A stretch of DNA of 64,000 nucleotides from Diphasiastrum complanatum (GCA_029204225.1 CM055097.1:50998195-51062194), one strand, 5' to 3'. Shown: positions 12,938-23,493, numbered from the stretch's first letter. Numbers and translations: made by a program. The notes: generated from the letters alone by a model not told the origin.

Positions 12938-14281
12938 GGCTCTGTAATCTACGCAAAGACGCATAGACCCCTCTTTCTTTTTCACCAATAGGACTGGTGA
13001 GGCCCATGGTGAACTACTGGTCTGAATTTGGCCTTTCCCAAGATAGTCTGTTAACTGCCTAGTTATTTCTTCATCCTCTGTTCGGCTGACCCGATACGGA
13101 GGTTTAGAAACAGGTGCTGTACCTGGTACTAGGTTTATTACATGATCTACCTCTCTGCTAGGTGGTAAACCATGTGGCAAATCTTCAGGAAAAACATCTT
13201 TAAATTTAGACAATAAAGTTTCTAATTTACTGATTTTCTGCTGAATAGAACTGGAAATAGAAACTTCAGGAATAAACTGAAAGTCACATAAGAATACCTG
13301 ATGGTCTTCGTCTCCGATTAGCTGACAGAGTTCTGAACTGCAGACCATAGGGGTGTTGGGAACATCATGCTCCCCATGCAACTGGATCTCTCGGCCTTTA
13401 TGCTGAAAGCTGAGGGTGTTCTCCTGATAGTTTCTGTGGAGGGAAGGTCCTAAACTGTAGAGCCAATCTCTCCCGAGAACAATGTCTGTTCGATCCAGGT
13501 GCATTATCTGAAAGTTTATTTCATCTTGGTACCCCTGAATACCAAGATTTAACTTACTTACCATAGTTTCCCATATTTTTTTATCTTCACCCTTAGCTAA
13601 TGAAACTATGTACCTATGCTGACTAGGTACTTCTGGTAGTTTAAGCTTTTTAACCAGGGTGTGGTTGATGAAATTATGGGTTGCCCCATCATCAACCATG
13701 ACTCTTACTGACTGGTTACCAACTTTCCCATGCATACGTACTAGGTCATGCGGCCCAAAGCTGAAGGGTCTCGCTAGGATTGCAGAGGTCAGCTGGCAAC
13801 AGTGTTCATGATCTTCATGATACACTTTGATCTCGGAAGCTGCCGAGTCACTGGGGAAACATACAGTCTGAACAAGATGAACTTGTTTTTTATCTTTCTT
13901 ATCTTTAGGAGGCTTTAAATCTTTAAAAACACTGGGGTGAGACCGTAAAGTCTCACCCGAAACTGATGGAAGTGGAGAAGGGGATAACTGAGAAGTGGAG
14001 GAAAGGCTTCCTTTCGCGGAACTCAAAATCAAGTTTTTGAGTTCAGCGAACGAGTCGTCCACACTGGACTTGAAATTGGCTAATGCCAGCTTCAGTTCAT
14101 CCACTTCTGTTACCAATTGGAGGAACCACTCCTTGGTAACCAGTTCGTCGAGTTCTTCGGCGAACTGTTCCTGTTCTTCTACTTCCATGGGTTCCTTCCC
14201 TTTTCTGTAAGTCAAGGCTTCTGTTTCAAGTTCGTCAAAGCCTCTCTCCGGGGGTTGATCAGGTCCCTGAGGAGTGGTCAT
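12938..14281 (-). pseudogene. Ty3/gypsy gag-protease-RT fragment
   Basis: The minus-strand frame starts with an acidic, helical N-terminus and passes quickly to an aspartic protease: VMVDDGATHNFIN (DDG where DSG or DTG is usual) and later VLGRDWLYSLG. The connection to RT follows (VFPEDLPHGLPPSREVDH) and the first RT block SPWASPVLLVKKKEGSMRLC with VDYRA. There it stops abruptly at about 12938 and runs into LINE C endonuclease sequence. The capsid core and zinc knuckle of gag also appear to be deleted. The rest of RT, RNase H and integrase are absent. Confidence 0.9.
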
Positions 14282-15540
14282 CTTCGGAACTGAAAGAGAG
14301 CTACCTTAACTTCTGAAGGAAAAAAAAGTCTAAAAGACTAATTTACAACTGTACAAGGAAAAGGAAAGATGACTTAGCTGTTTCTGAGGACTGTACTTCC
14401 ACAGAGAGAATCAAGAAAGCCCTTTCAGCTCTTCCTCCACTGATTTGAGGTTGGAAAATGTGCAACCAGATCTGAAAGTTTTGCTATCCCCCCTCGCTGG
14501 TCTGACAGCATGTCAATTTGTCCACAAAATGGCAAATCTGAAGTCCAAAAACCCTTCTGAATTCTGAAATTTCAGAAGTCTCCTACTCGCTGATCTGGTA
14601 GGAATCCTCTTGCTCCAAATCTCTGACGTTGGGGCCCAAAAACTTGTCCAAAAACCAGATTTTCAGAAGTACTGGCAGCGCTGGCCCTGCTCCTGTTTTT
14701 TGGTTTCAAACTCGCTGAGAACCAGTAAATTTTTCCCTGGAAATCAGATGCAGGTCTCTGACTATACAGCGATGGAGGTGCTGGCTTCTTCCTTCTCTAA
14801 TTTCGCTGGGAAAACTATGAAGAATCCTTTGAACTCAGTGAGAAACAGCTGTTTTTCCAGCGAGTTGCCTACACTTGGAATCTGACTCCTTGCTACTGTG
14901 ATTTCTTAGTGGAAATCAGAAGTTTGAAGGCTGCTCCTACAGCGATCCTCCTCCTCTATTCCTCTTTGAGAATCTGAGAAAACACTTCCTATCTTCTGAT
15001 AGCTTTTTCTACTGCTGCTCCTAACTCCCTAGGATGGAGATGGCTCTGATACCAGTGTAATAGATCCTAACACCACAGTAGGGCAAACACTCACTGATCC
15101 ACCCAACCTTGCCTACTCCCTGATATAGAGTAAGCCCCTCCTAGCCCAGTGTGAGGACTGATAGCATGCTACTGCCAAGTGTCGGCCACGTGGCACTGAC
15201 GTGGCCGACTGCACGTCGGGACCCAACTGGGGGCCCTATCCTGCTGACAGGGTCCCTAGGCTGTGTTAGGCCCGCCATGGCTATGGACCGTGCCGGGGCA
15301 CACTACTCACACTGTCTTGCCCTGTTGGTCATGTACGCTGGACACGACCCTGACTGTGGTATCTGACCTATCTGTGTTCTCTAGGGTTCGGCACTGGTTA
15401 CGAGCTCGTAACAAAAGGCCCGTAAGACCAAGTTTATCTCAAGTATGATATATACTAAAAGGAGGATATAAATGCTTCAGAAACAAAATACTAGATAAAA
15501 GGATTAAACTAGCAAAACTAGATGGATCTTTGCTCTCCCA
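14282..15540 (-). mobile_element. Leader, primer-binding site and 5' LTR of the minus-strand gypsy
   Basis: Bases 14282-15042 are an untranslated leader with no gene seen. GCTCTGATACCA at 15043-15054 is the primer-binding site on the minus strand. One base later an LTR runs from TGTAATAG (15056) to a CA near 15540 (about 485 bp), after which LINE C resumes. No matching second LTR is seen at the other end, in keeping with loss of the 3' half of the element. Confidence 0.75.
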
Positions 15541-15824
15541 GATGTGTTGGACTTTTACTATGAGAGATGCTTATACTGAGAGCTTCTCTGATACCTCCGG
15601 AGGATACTACAGATCATAGTCAGCACCTTATCACTAGCTTTTTCAAGAAGCGGGAGCGAGGTGACCGGTCAGATCATGAGGCAGACATTCCGGCAAGGAC
15701 AAAGGCCCAGCGTGCCCAGCCATCCAGCAAACCCACACGAGCCGTTAGATTAGCCAGGTCTTCTAGTAGAGTTCGACGCCAGCCACGGACCATGAATTCT
15801 CAGGGAATCCGACGCTTCTTCTGA
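15541..15824 (+). pseudogene. LINE C ORF2 C-terminus
   Basis: The frame CVGLLL-stop-EMLILRASLIPPEDTT matches the end of LINE D ORF2 (CVGLLLREMYTLRASLLP), with an R-to-stop change (TGA, probably from CGA) at about 15562. It continues through a block homologous to HSQAHITQFFQKR, then a basic tail rich in Arg, Ser and Pro, and stops at 15822-15824. Confidence 0.85.
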
Positions 15825-16029
15825 GATTGATTTGTCTGTACTTGTACATCTCTTTCCTCACCTTCTTCCTCAGCAGAGTAGGAAGTTAATCTTGAGCACC
15901 TGTACCCTCAGTAGAGTTGGAGGTTAAGCTCTTACATTTGGTTAGCGTAGACTAGCTAGTTTTATTTTTTTTATGTTGTCCGACATGGACAGTGCTCCTC
16001 ATAGTTATGTATGTGTTTTTCTGTCTTTT

Positions 16030-16060
16030 GTGCTTTTGGGCACCTAACAGACATTAATAA

Positions 16061-16155
<95 letters not shown>
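16030..16155 (+). repeat. LINE C 3' terminus: hairpin, ATTAATAA, (CT)n tail
   Basis: The hairpin GTGC-TTTTGG-GCAC (16030-16043) is followed by ACATTAATAAAG and about 94 bp of CT repeat (16062-16155). A conserved GGACAGTGCTCCTCA motif lies upstream (15985-16000), as in LINE D. The plus-strand frame made of SLSLSL residues here is only the repeat. Confidence 0.8.
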
Positions 16156-16158
<3 letters not shown>

Positions 16159-16208
16159 TTATTTCGTTCCCAAAGGAGCTTTCTTCTTTGAGAAGAATGT
16201 TTGGATTA

Positions 16209-16372
16209 CTGTAGTCGAGTAGCACAATTGACCAAGGAGGTGCAACGTTACACATACCCGAGGGAACTTGGTTCACAGGCAGTTTCAACCTGACTAGCCA
16301 CTTCATCCTCTATCAGGCAGAAGGCGCATGCATTCTTGGCTCTCAGGTTCCACAACCGAGAACAGTCGTATC
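16209..16372 (+). pseudogene. Glycoside hydrolase family 28 (polygalacturonase-like) fragment
   Basis: One frame reads GGATLHIPEGTWFTGSFNLT followed by SHFILYQAEGACILGSQ. This is the N-terminal turn region of plant GH28 pectin-degrading enzymes, which have GG..L.VPPG.WLTGSFNLTSH.TL. Only about 50 residues are present; the catalytic residues are not. The fragment lies between LINE C and LINE D and is followed by a piece of an unrelated host gene (CLC). A 23-bp block, GCGCATGCATTCTTGGCTCT plus CAG, occurs both at its end (about 16327) and again at about 16451. Confidence 0.7.
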
Positions 16373-16454
16373 CTTAGCTAAAGCTGATGTGGAGGAGCCG
16401 AAATACAATCTATCAGATCCTATACTTATCATCATAGAGAGGTCTACAAGCGCA

Positions 16455-16846
16455 TGCATTCTTGGCTCTCAGGGTTCTGGAAAGCGATCTTTTCAAGCAA
16501 GACTGGAGAGCTCGTACACAGTGTGAAGTACTACAATACGTGATTCTGAAGTGGACGTTCGCATTCCGAGTGGGACTAATTACGGGCCTTTTGGGGATTA
16601 TCATTAACGTAGCAGTTGAAGCTGGCGCTAAGTTGATGTACACCGCAAAGCTGATATTTCAAATCAGTTAGTCCTAGCATTTTCGCTGGTCACTGGCTGT
16701 AATGTTTGTTCTTGTACTTTGTTCTGCTCTTCTCTATGCCTATCTGGGTCCGGCTGCTGCAGGATCTGGAATTCCCGAAGTAAAGGCTTATTTGAATGGG
16801 GTTGATGCTCCTAAGATCCTATCCCCAAACACCTTGTTTATAAAGG
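16455..16846 (+). pseudogene. CLC-type chloride channel fragment
   Basis: The first part (about 16474-16668) codes ESDLFKQDWRAR and VLQYVILKWTFAFRVGLITG, the start of the membrane domain of plant CLC anion channels. After a frameshift the next part (16691-16846) codes AAAGSGIPEVKAYLNGVDAP and ILSPNTLFIK. GSGIPE is the conserved CLC anion-selectivity motif (GxGIPE). The two parts are nearly adjacent although plant CLC genes usually have introns, so this may be a processed or captured piece. It breaks off at 16846. The sequence 16375-16454 between GH28 and CLC is not identified. Confidence 0.85.
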
Positions 16847-16848
16847 AG

Positions 16849-16950
16849 CGCTGACTGGCCCGCCCTCTGACCAGGTGCTGCCTTGCCCTGAGGCACTGAC
16901 TGCAGGCACGCTGACTGGCCCGATGGTCTTCTGACCAGGTGTTGCTCTGT
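16849..16950 (+). repeat. Tandem repeat before LINE D ORF1
   Basis: A unit beginning GCTGACTGGCCCG and containing CTCTGACCAGGTG or TTCTGACCAGGTG occurs twice, about 59 bp apart (16851 and 16910). It lies upstream of LINE D ORF1 and may be part of its 5' UTR. Confidence 0.6.
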
Positions 16951-17009
16951 TGTCCTTGGTGCTCTCTTTATATTGCTGGTCCTGTCCTTTCTACATCCTG
17001 CCTTCACAC

Positions 17010-18003
17010 ATGGCACCTAAGAAAAAGGGGAGTGCCCCGACACCCCCCCCCTTTATCCATCTCTTCTCCTGCCCCACCTTCTACAATGGCCGGGGATGTT
17101 ATTTCACCTACAGCAATGAAGGAACTCCCATCACCGTTGGCTGCACTCGAAGGCTCCATTTTCACCGACACTATACTTGATGTCACAGGCAAATCAGCAA
17201 GCCATGGTCAATTACACTCCTTCCAAGCCTATTGAGAGTCTTTATGCCTATGATATTGGTTTCATCCGAAACGAAATCATCAGCCTTAAGAAACAACTAC
17301 ACTTTTTTGAAATGGCGAATGGCAAGTTGGTTACGGATCTCGTAAGTGTCAAAGAGAGGGTGGAGCAGCTTGAGCAAGAAAATGTATATCTTAAGCAACG
17401 GATTGCCGAACATGTATCGCCTTCGGACGAAACTTCCAACAAAATATCTTGCTTGGAAAAACAGGTCGAAGAGACAAAGACATGGGCAGCACTCTTCAAA
17501 CCGGATGATATGGGCAACAAACTCTCATCACTTGCAAAACAGGTTGAAGAAACGACATCGATCCTCAAACAAGGTAATCACCCCCATATCTCAGCCTCTA
17601 TGATGGATAACAATTTGGAGACAGTTTTGGATGAACAAGCTAGAAGAGCTAAAAAGGCTCTCAATATTAGAGTAAGAGGCATTGCCAACGGCGGTAAACC
17701 AATAGACGAAGCTACAGATTTACTCGTTTCCAAGTTATCTCATGTTGTTGATGGTTTTGATACGGCATGGCGTAGTAAATTTGATGACAACGTTCTTTTT
17801 GTCAAATTTCGCTCTCTTCAACACCGCAATGCAGCCCTTCGGCTTAGAACAAAACTAAAAGCCACTTGTATATATATGGATGATGATTTGACAGATACCC
17901 AATGGTTAGCAAGGAAAAAGATTATTCACAAAGCAAAAGAAAAAGGGCAAAGGTCGTTTTTATCGACGGCAAACCAAGATATTTCGACCTCCTCTCACAC
18001 TAG
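17010..18003 (+). pseudogene. LINE D ORF1 (coiled-coil RNA-binding protein)
   Basis: A likely start is ATG 17010 (MAPKKKGSAPTPP). A run of nine Cs at 17042-17050 and one more break shift the frame before the long open part at 17177. Residues from about 17250 to 17580 form heptad-like helices (LEQENVYLKQRIAEH, CLEKQVEETK), a coiled coil. After it comes an RNA-binding-like part (ALNIRVRGI ... IYMDDDLTDTQ). A one-base shift near 17950 hides the true end: in the alternative frame the protein ends VVFIDGKPRYFDLLSH at TAG 18001-18003, matching LINE A. The spacing to ORF2 is then about 50 bp, as in LINE A. Confidence 0.8.
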
Positions 18004-18352
18004 GAACTTGGGGCTCCCGGGTTTAGGAGCTGCCCGAGATCCCCTACCATTTTGAGACTTGGCTTCTGGAATTGCAATGGTTTTTTATCATCATCATCGG
18101 CAGGAGATTTTGCTGAGTTTATAAGCGAATGTGACATTTGGTTGTTGGCTGAAACCCATGAGTCCTTATATCATCCTCTTCCACATATACAGGATTACTC
18201 TTGGCATTCTGTTTTTTGCTCATTTGTGAGGGGAAAAATCTGTCGTGGATCCGGCGGAGTAGCTTGTTTATACAGAGCCACGGCAATTAAGATGGTTAAG
18301 CAAGATCCGTATGCTCGATATATATGGCTACATACTATTGGTTCATTATTGG

Positions 18353-18776
18353 AGTTATGGACTCGGCTCATTACATTCGCCGCGTCCATTTACATTTACT
18401 TTACTTTATGCATCCCTTTTTTATTCATTAGTGACACTTAGACTATATGGTTGGCCTTTGGCCTTATTATTCATTATTAGGCCATTTGGACATATTACTG
18501 GAGAGTGGGGGCCTTCTTGGAGGGCGCACTATTTTCCCTCCCAGTTGGGCCCTAGCCACCGGAAGCTTCCTTTTAGGGCTTCCTCTATAAGTAGGGAAAC
18601 TGTGTCATTTGTTATTCAGCTGATGATATTGATCTCTCTCTTTAGTCTCCTTAATCTCTCTCTTTCCTGCTTTCTAGGGTTAAGTCTTGCTTATGTGCTG
18701 CTTTCATATCTTAAGTCTTGCTTATGTGATGCTTTCATAGCTTAGCTCTAGATCAGTTGTGGCTCTATTCGTAACT
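18353..18776 (+). repeat. 5' LTR
   Basis: 424 bp, from AGTTATGG to CGTAACT. The ends form a 5-bp inverted repeat (AGTTA...TAACT) instead of the usual TG...CA. This border is fixed by the adjoining target duplication on the left and by the primer-binding site directly on the right. Confidence 0.9.
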
Positions 18777-18788
18777 TGGTATCAGAGC
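18777..18788 (+). promoter_or_regulatory. Primer-binding site (tRNA-iMet)
   Basis: TGGTATCAGAGC follows the LTR end with no gap. It is complementary to the 3' end of plant initiator-methionine tRNA, the usual primer for plant LTR retrotransposons. Confidence 0.95.
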
Positions 18789-19070
18789 ACTTTCCTGATT
18801 GCTGAATTTCCGATCTGATTTTCTGATTGGGTGCCCATTTTCCTTGCTGATTTTTCTCTCTTTGTTGAGGGCTTTCGTCTCTCTGCTTCAGCAACATTCA
18901 GCACAGTTTGGAGGAGGACCAGCTCCTATCAAAGCATTTTCCTTGGCGGAGCTTTAGCAGATAGTTAGCGGAAGTACTTCCGCTAAATTTGGAGGCCGAA
19001 AAAAAAAAAAATTGCGCAGATTATTTCCGGCGCCCAAGTTCCAATCCTCTATCACCCATTTCCAGCTTGT

Positions 19071-19330
19071 TTGCAGGCTCTCCAGCGCCCAATTCCCTCA
19101 TCTCTTTTGTCTGTTCCTCCTTCCATTTTCAGCCCTCTTTTCACTTTTTGTTTGCAGGCTGTCCGGCCACTTCATACTTGTCATTTTCATCCATTTTTGT
19201 CTCTGTTTGCAGCCATTTTTCACACCTTGTTTGCAGGCTGTCCATCTCCCATCCTCAACCAAATTTCACGAAATTCCGACTCCGTTTGATACTCCAATTT
19301 GTCACTTGCCTCCTGGCTGTCCAGCGCATT
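19071..19330 (+). repeat. Four imperfect 80-bp repeats in the gypsy leader
   Basis: TTTGCAGGCTGTCC-like cores recur at about 19071, 19151, 19231 and 19309, spaced about 80 bp, each followed by a C- and T-rich stretch. They lie between the primer-binding site and the gag start. A role in packaging is possible but is only a guess. Confidence 0.65.
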
Positions 19331-19475
19331 TTTACAACCTTCATTTTCACTTTTTTTTTCATTTGATGATTGCTGTCCTTTCTTAGTTGTGATAATAGTG
19401 GTTTTAATTAACGAGTTTGGGGTGACGACAAGAGTCCGCTCTCTCAAGTGTTCGTCTATTCTTTCCACTATCATT

Positions 19476-22400
19476 ATGGCACATTCACCTACCCTGAGTG
19501 AGACTACTCAAGAAACCTTATCCGATCAGTTTCGTCGCATGGATGAGACCCTTTCTGGCCTCGTTCTTCGCTTCGATACCGTTATGACCGGCTTTGCTAC
19601 TATGCAGTCACAGATTGATTCTTTACAGCCTCATGGTCCTGGTAAATCTCTTGCTTTTCCTTCATTTGGGACTCCCCCTCCATTTGGATTTCCATCTTCC
19701 TCTGCTAGTCAGCCTGGTGGTGGACCGTTCATTCCACCTAACCCATCTCCTGGTTTCTTTTCACGTCCCCCACTTCCTGAGCCACACTTTGCTTGAGACT
19801 TTCGTGATAGGGTACAGCTTGCTACCTATTCCAGTTCCTCTGACGGGAACTTATTAGAGAATTGGTTTGCTAAGCTTGACACATATTTTCAGATCTACCC
19901 TAAGACTGATCCTCAGAAGATCCAGTTGGCTGCTTTACATTTAGATGGACGCGCCGCCACGTGGTGGCGAGTTTATAGAGCTGATCCTGATCAGGAAGGG
20001 CTCCATTTATGGCATACTTTTCGCCGTGACCTCCGTCATGCTATGATTGACCCTCAGTGGCTCGACCGCCAACGTGAATTCCGTAGTCTCACTCAGACCA
20101 GTGATCTTGCTTCTTATACAGATCAGTTTATGGAGCTTTCTTATCTTTTCATAGATCTATAGCCCACTGAGCTTATTTCTCGTTACATTGCTGGGCTTCG
20201 TGGTGCTTTACGTTATGATGTTTCTTCCTTCCGTCCTCCCACACTTGTTGAGGCGATGTCTCTTGCCAGTACTTTACAGCATAAGTACTCTGACACTCTT
20301 CCTTCCCGCTTCTCCCGACCCAATCCTTCTGCTTCATCTTTTCTCGCTGCGTCCACCCCTACACCTGCCCCTTCTGTTCCAGCTCTCTCCATTGTCCCTT
20401 CGTCTCCTCGTCCTCCGACTCCTCGACCTGCTTTTGTCCGACGTTACACGTCTGCAGAGTTCGCTGACCTTCAGCAGCAGCGTCTTTGCTTTCGTTGTAA
20501 GAGTCCTGACCATTTTGCCCGTGATTGCCGTCAGCCTCTCCCTACTACTACTGCTGTTTTTTACCATGAGGGCACTACTCCAGATGATTCCGATATCTAC
20601 ATTCATATTTCTAATGAGCCTAACCTATCCTCTGAGCCTTCCACTAATTTACTTCCTGCTACTTGCCATGCTCAGCTTGCCTATGCTACTTGGACAGGGC
20701 GTCCTGGTCCTCGCTCCATTCGGTTACGTGTACGTATTACAGGTCGTGAGTATATTGCTTTAGTTGATACTGGCAGCACTCATTCTTTTATTAGCAGTTA
20801 TATCACTAGTCGGATACGTGCTTCACCTGTTCTTGCTTCACAACCTCTCACAAGTGAGGTTGCCAGTTCCCATTCTTTTCCTAGTTCTCAGATGTTTCAG
20901 CGTTTACCATACCGCATTGGAGATTTTTCTGGACAGGCAGATCTTTACATTATTCCTATGGAGCGTTATGATCTTATCCTTGGTGCTGATTGGTTTGCAT
21001 CTCTTGGAGCCGTTACACTGGACTTGACACAGCGGACATTGACATTTGTACTTGATGCAATTACACACTCACTTGTTGGCATTGATTCTCAGGGAGACTT
21101 CCAGTTGGTTATCGGGAAGCAGTTTATGCGTAGCCTGCCAAAGGCTGACGATGCAGCTCTTCTTTCCATTCAGAGTACATCAGTTGCTGCTTCACTTTCA
21201 CCATCCGTGGGTCCTCTTCCTCAGGTTGATGCTGCTTCGGATTTACAGGTTGTTGCTGTGTGCCTTGCGCCTATATGCCTTGATTCACAGATATCGTATT
21301 CAGTGGTCATTCCTGGTTTCATTGATATTGAGACCGTATACCTTGGTGGTATTTCTACTATTGCTTTTGCGCATACTTCAGATTGCCCTTCTGGTTCGGT
21401 GGTTGGTGCAGTATCTTCTCCATTGGTCTCTATATCTCCATCTCTTGAGTCTGTTATGGCCGATGTTCCTGCTAATTTCTATGGGGTTCTTCATGGGTCC
21501 ACGTTTGATGGTTCCCTCGCTATTGGTGATCAGGTTGTATCTTCTTTCGCTTTACTCCATGGATCTCTGCTTGAGGTTTGTGATCTGCCTCATGATATTT
21601 CTACGGTTCCTGACATGATTCATGCGCCTTTGGCCCTTACTGTTACACATTTTTCATCCGAGGATATTTGCCAGATGGTCACTATTACTTATCTAGGGTA
21701 TTTATATGCTGGGATCTTTCTAGATGAGTACACGGACATCCTTCCGTCTCCTGGTGTTTCTACATATAGGTTTGTTGCAGTCCATGCCGATGCTATGGAT
21801 ATATGGCATTCCTGGTTATTACATATAGCTTGGTTTTCATTTGGACCTGTTGATTGGTGCTGGTTTCTCCATATTATTGATCGCCTATGGTGCGGATATC
21901 TCTATGATTATGCATGTGGCTCTCTATCTGTTCCTTGGATTGCTGCTCATTGTCAGGCTTGGCATATCCTGTTGGCTTGGGTTATTGCCTCCGTTCCAGC
22001 TACTGTTTGTCTGGGTGATCTTCAGGTTTCCTGTCATTTCAGGTTGCTCCATATCGCTCGGTCTCCGATGCTGAGTTGCCACTTTGTTCTGGTGTTCCGA
22101 GACCATCAGGGTACCTTGAGAGAATTCCTTCTCCTCTCTTGGATAGTTTTTGGGGATGTTGCCGCCATATACTTCAGTGTTGCTCATACGTGCTTTGATA
22201 CTCATTCCCAGCTACACGTGGATATTGCTCCGATGCTTGCTACTGGTGTTGCGGAACCTGTTCCTCGTTCCAGTGCATTTCTTCTATTCCTCACTTGTGC
22301 GCCTGGTGTGTACTTTGGGATTACACTTGCGGCCAGTTCCGATGGGTCATCCGATTCTCCATCCGTTTTTGGTGTATCCTATGATGGATTGGTATGTCCA

Positions 22401-22682
22401 TATGAGGCCTTTCTGGATGAGTTTTTCGGCTACAGTTTGTCAGTTGGGGCCCCTACTATTTCTAGATTTGTTGCTACTATTTTCATGCATCATGTCTTTT
22501 TAGATGATGCATTGATTTCTTGGACCTTCTGGAGCTTTTGGCATGCTGCTCTTCTCATGATATGGGCCTTGAGGGTACCGTATGCCATTGGTACTTCTCA
22601 TTCATGGGCCCTATGGATACCTTGGGCTTTTGACCATGTTGGTGCATATTTCTCCATTTTAAGCTATCCTTTGTCAGGATGA
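19476..22682 (+). pseudogene. Gypsy gag-protease followed by a long non-pol frame
   Basis: One frame runs from ATG 19476 to 22682 (about 1068 codons), broken only by TGA 19794-19796 and TAG 20160-20162; both fit C-to-T changes of Arg (CGA) and Gln (CAG) codons. Gag contains the capsid block WFAKLDTYFQIYPKT and LHLDGRAATWWRVYRA, then the zinc knuckle CFRCKSPDHFARDC near 20490. The protease has LVDTGSTHSFIS and LGADWFASLG. From about 21050 onward there is no LPxG or YxDD of RT, no RNase H and no integrase core. The sequence is Trp- and Phe-rich with hydrophobic stretches and resembles nothing I know. Comparison with the copy at 38640 suggests this part is not under protein constraint. Confidence 0.88.
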
Positions 22683-22862
22683 TCTCCTTGGTGCTAGTCT
22701 TCCGATGCTGCTATCTTTTCTTGGGGCACCTTGCACATATGGTTGATGGTTACGTGTATCATGCGGCTATTCGCAATGAGTGTCCATCTCTTTTCCAGTT
22801 TCCTTATTGGCTTCCTGGTGCTGATGTAGTTCTACCTTCCCGGGCTTTTTGGATACCTTGGT

Positions 22863-23458
22863 GCTCGAGAGCTTATTACCCGGGCCAGTTCTCATTTACA
22901 GCATGTTCAGCAACATTATCAGACCTCAGTTGATCGTCACCGCCGCCATGTTGAGTTTCAGCTTGGAGATATGGTTTATCTACGCCTACGGTTTGCACGT
23001 CATCATTTTGTCCAGGGCCATGCTTCTACTGAGAAGCTTGCACCACGTTATTATGGGCCTTATCGCATTTTGGAGGTTCTTAGTCCAGTTACATATCGCT
23101 TACAGCTTCCTGCTTCCACACGCGCCTGTGATGTATTCCATGTCAGTTTATCGTACGTGCTGCTATTGAGGATGACGCTCCTTGTGATGCTGAGTTTCCT
23201 ACTACTACAGAGTTATTTCCATTTTTACCTGCTGCTATATTACAGGTTCGTCTATACCATAGTCGACGCCGTCGGCAGATTCAGGTTTTGGTCCAGTGGG
23301 ATGGCCGTCCTATTGAGGAGGTCACATGGGAGCCTATTGATGTCTTTTATCATACACCATCACTTGCAGATCAGGCTCGTGCTCTTGCTGCATTTGTTGA
23401 TTCCTCTACATTAGATGTTGTTCTAGCTGTTGATGCACCAGGGCTTGCTGCTACTTGA
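22863..23458 (+). pseudogene. Integrase C-terminus (GPY/F) and chromodomain
   Basis: The frame from 22863 reads ARELITRASSHLQHVQQHY and then QLGDMVYLRLR, followed by KLAPRYYGPYRILE, the GPY/F module of gypsy integrases, and YRLQLPAS, VFHVS. A one-base shift near 23150 leads to a chromodomain-like part (IQVLVQWDGRPIEEVTWEPI) and an end near 23458. Chromodomains target chromovirus integration to certain chromatin. The catalytic integrase core that should precede this region is missing. Confidence 0.88.
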
Positions 23459-23493
23459 TCCAGTTTCTTTTCGGCAGTTGGATCTTTTTCTTT

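Larger units (their letters stand above)
12612..16155 (+). mobile_element. LINE C, split by a minus-strand gypsy element
   Basis: The left piece (about 12612-12938) codes the middle of the ORF2 endonuclease (IFIVAYYFPP, then ARTASRQTEFHDATDH in the correct frame). The right piece (15541-16155) codes the C-terminus of ORF2 and the 3' end. Between them lies a gypsy remnant on the opposite strand. The RT and most of ORF2 are missing, so this is not a simple insertion: a deletion or recombination removed LINE sequence and the 3' half of the gypsy together. Confidence 0.85.

Noticed and set aside
16011-16214. Frame with a long Ser-Leu repeat
   Set aside because: It is the CT tail of LINE C read as codons.
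18052-18055. Four-base overlap of ORF1 and ORF2 in LINE D as a translational coupling site
   Set aside because: ORF1 reaches this stop only through a one-base shift near 17950; in the conserved frame ORF1 stops at 18001-18003, leaving about 50 bp as in LINE A.
21050-22682. Hydrophobic region after protease as an envelope-like gene
   Set aside because: It lies between protease and integrase tail, not after integrase, and the two copies differ mainly at replacement sites, so there is no sign of protein selection.
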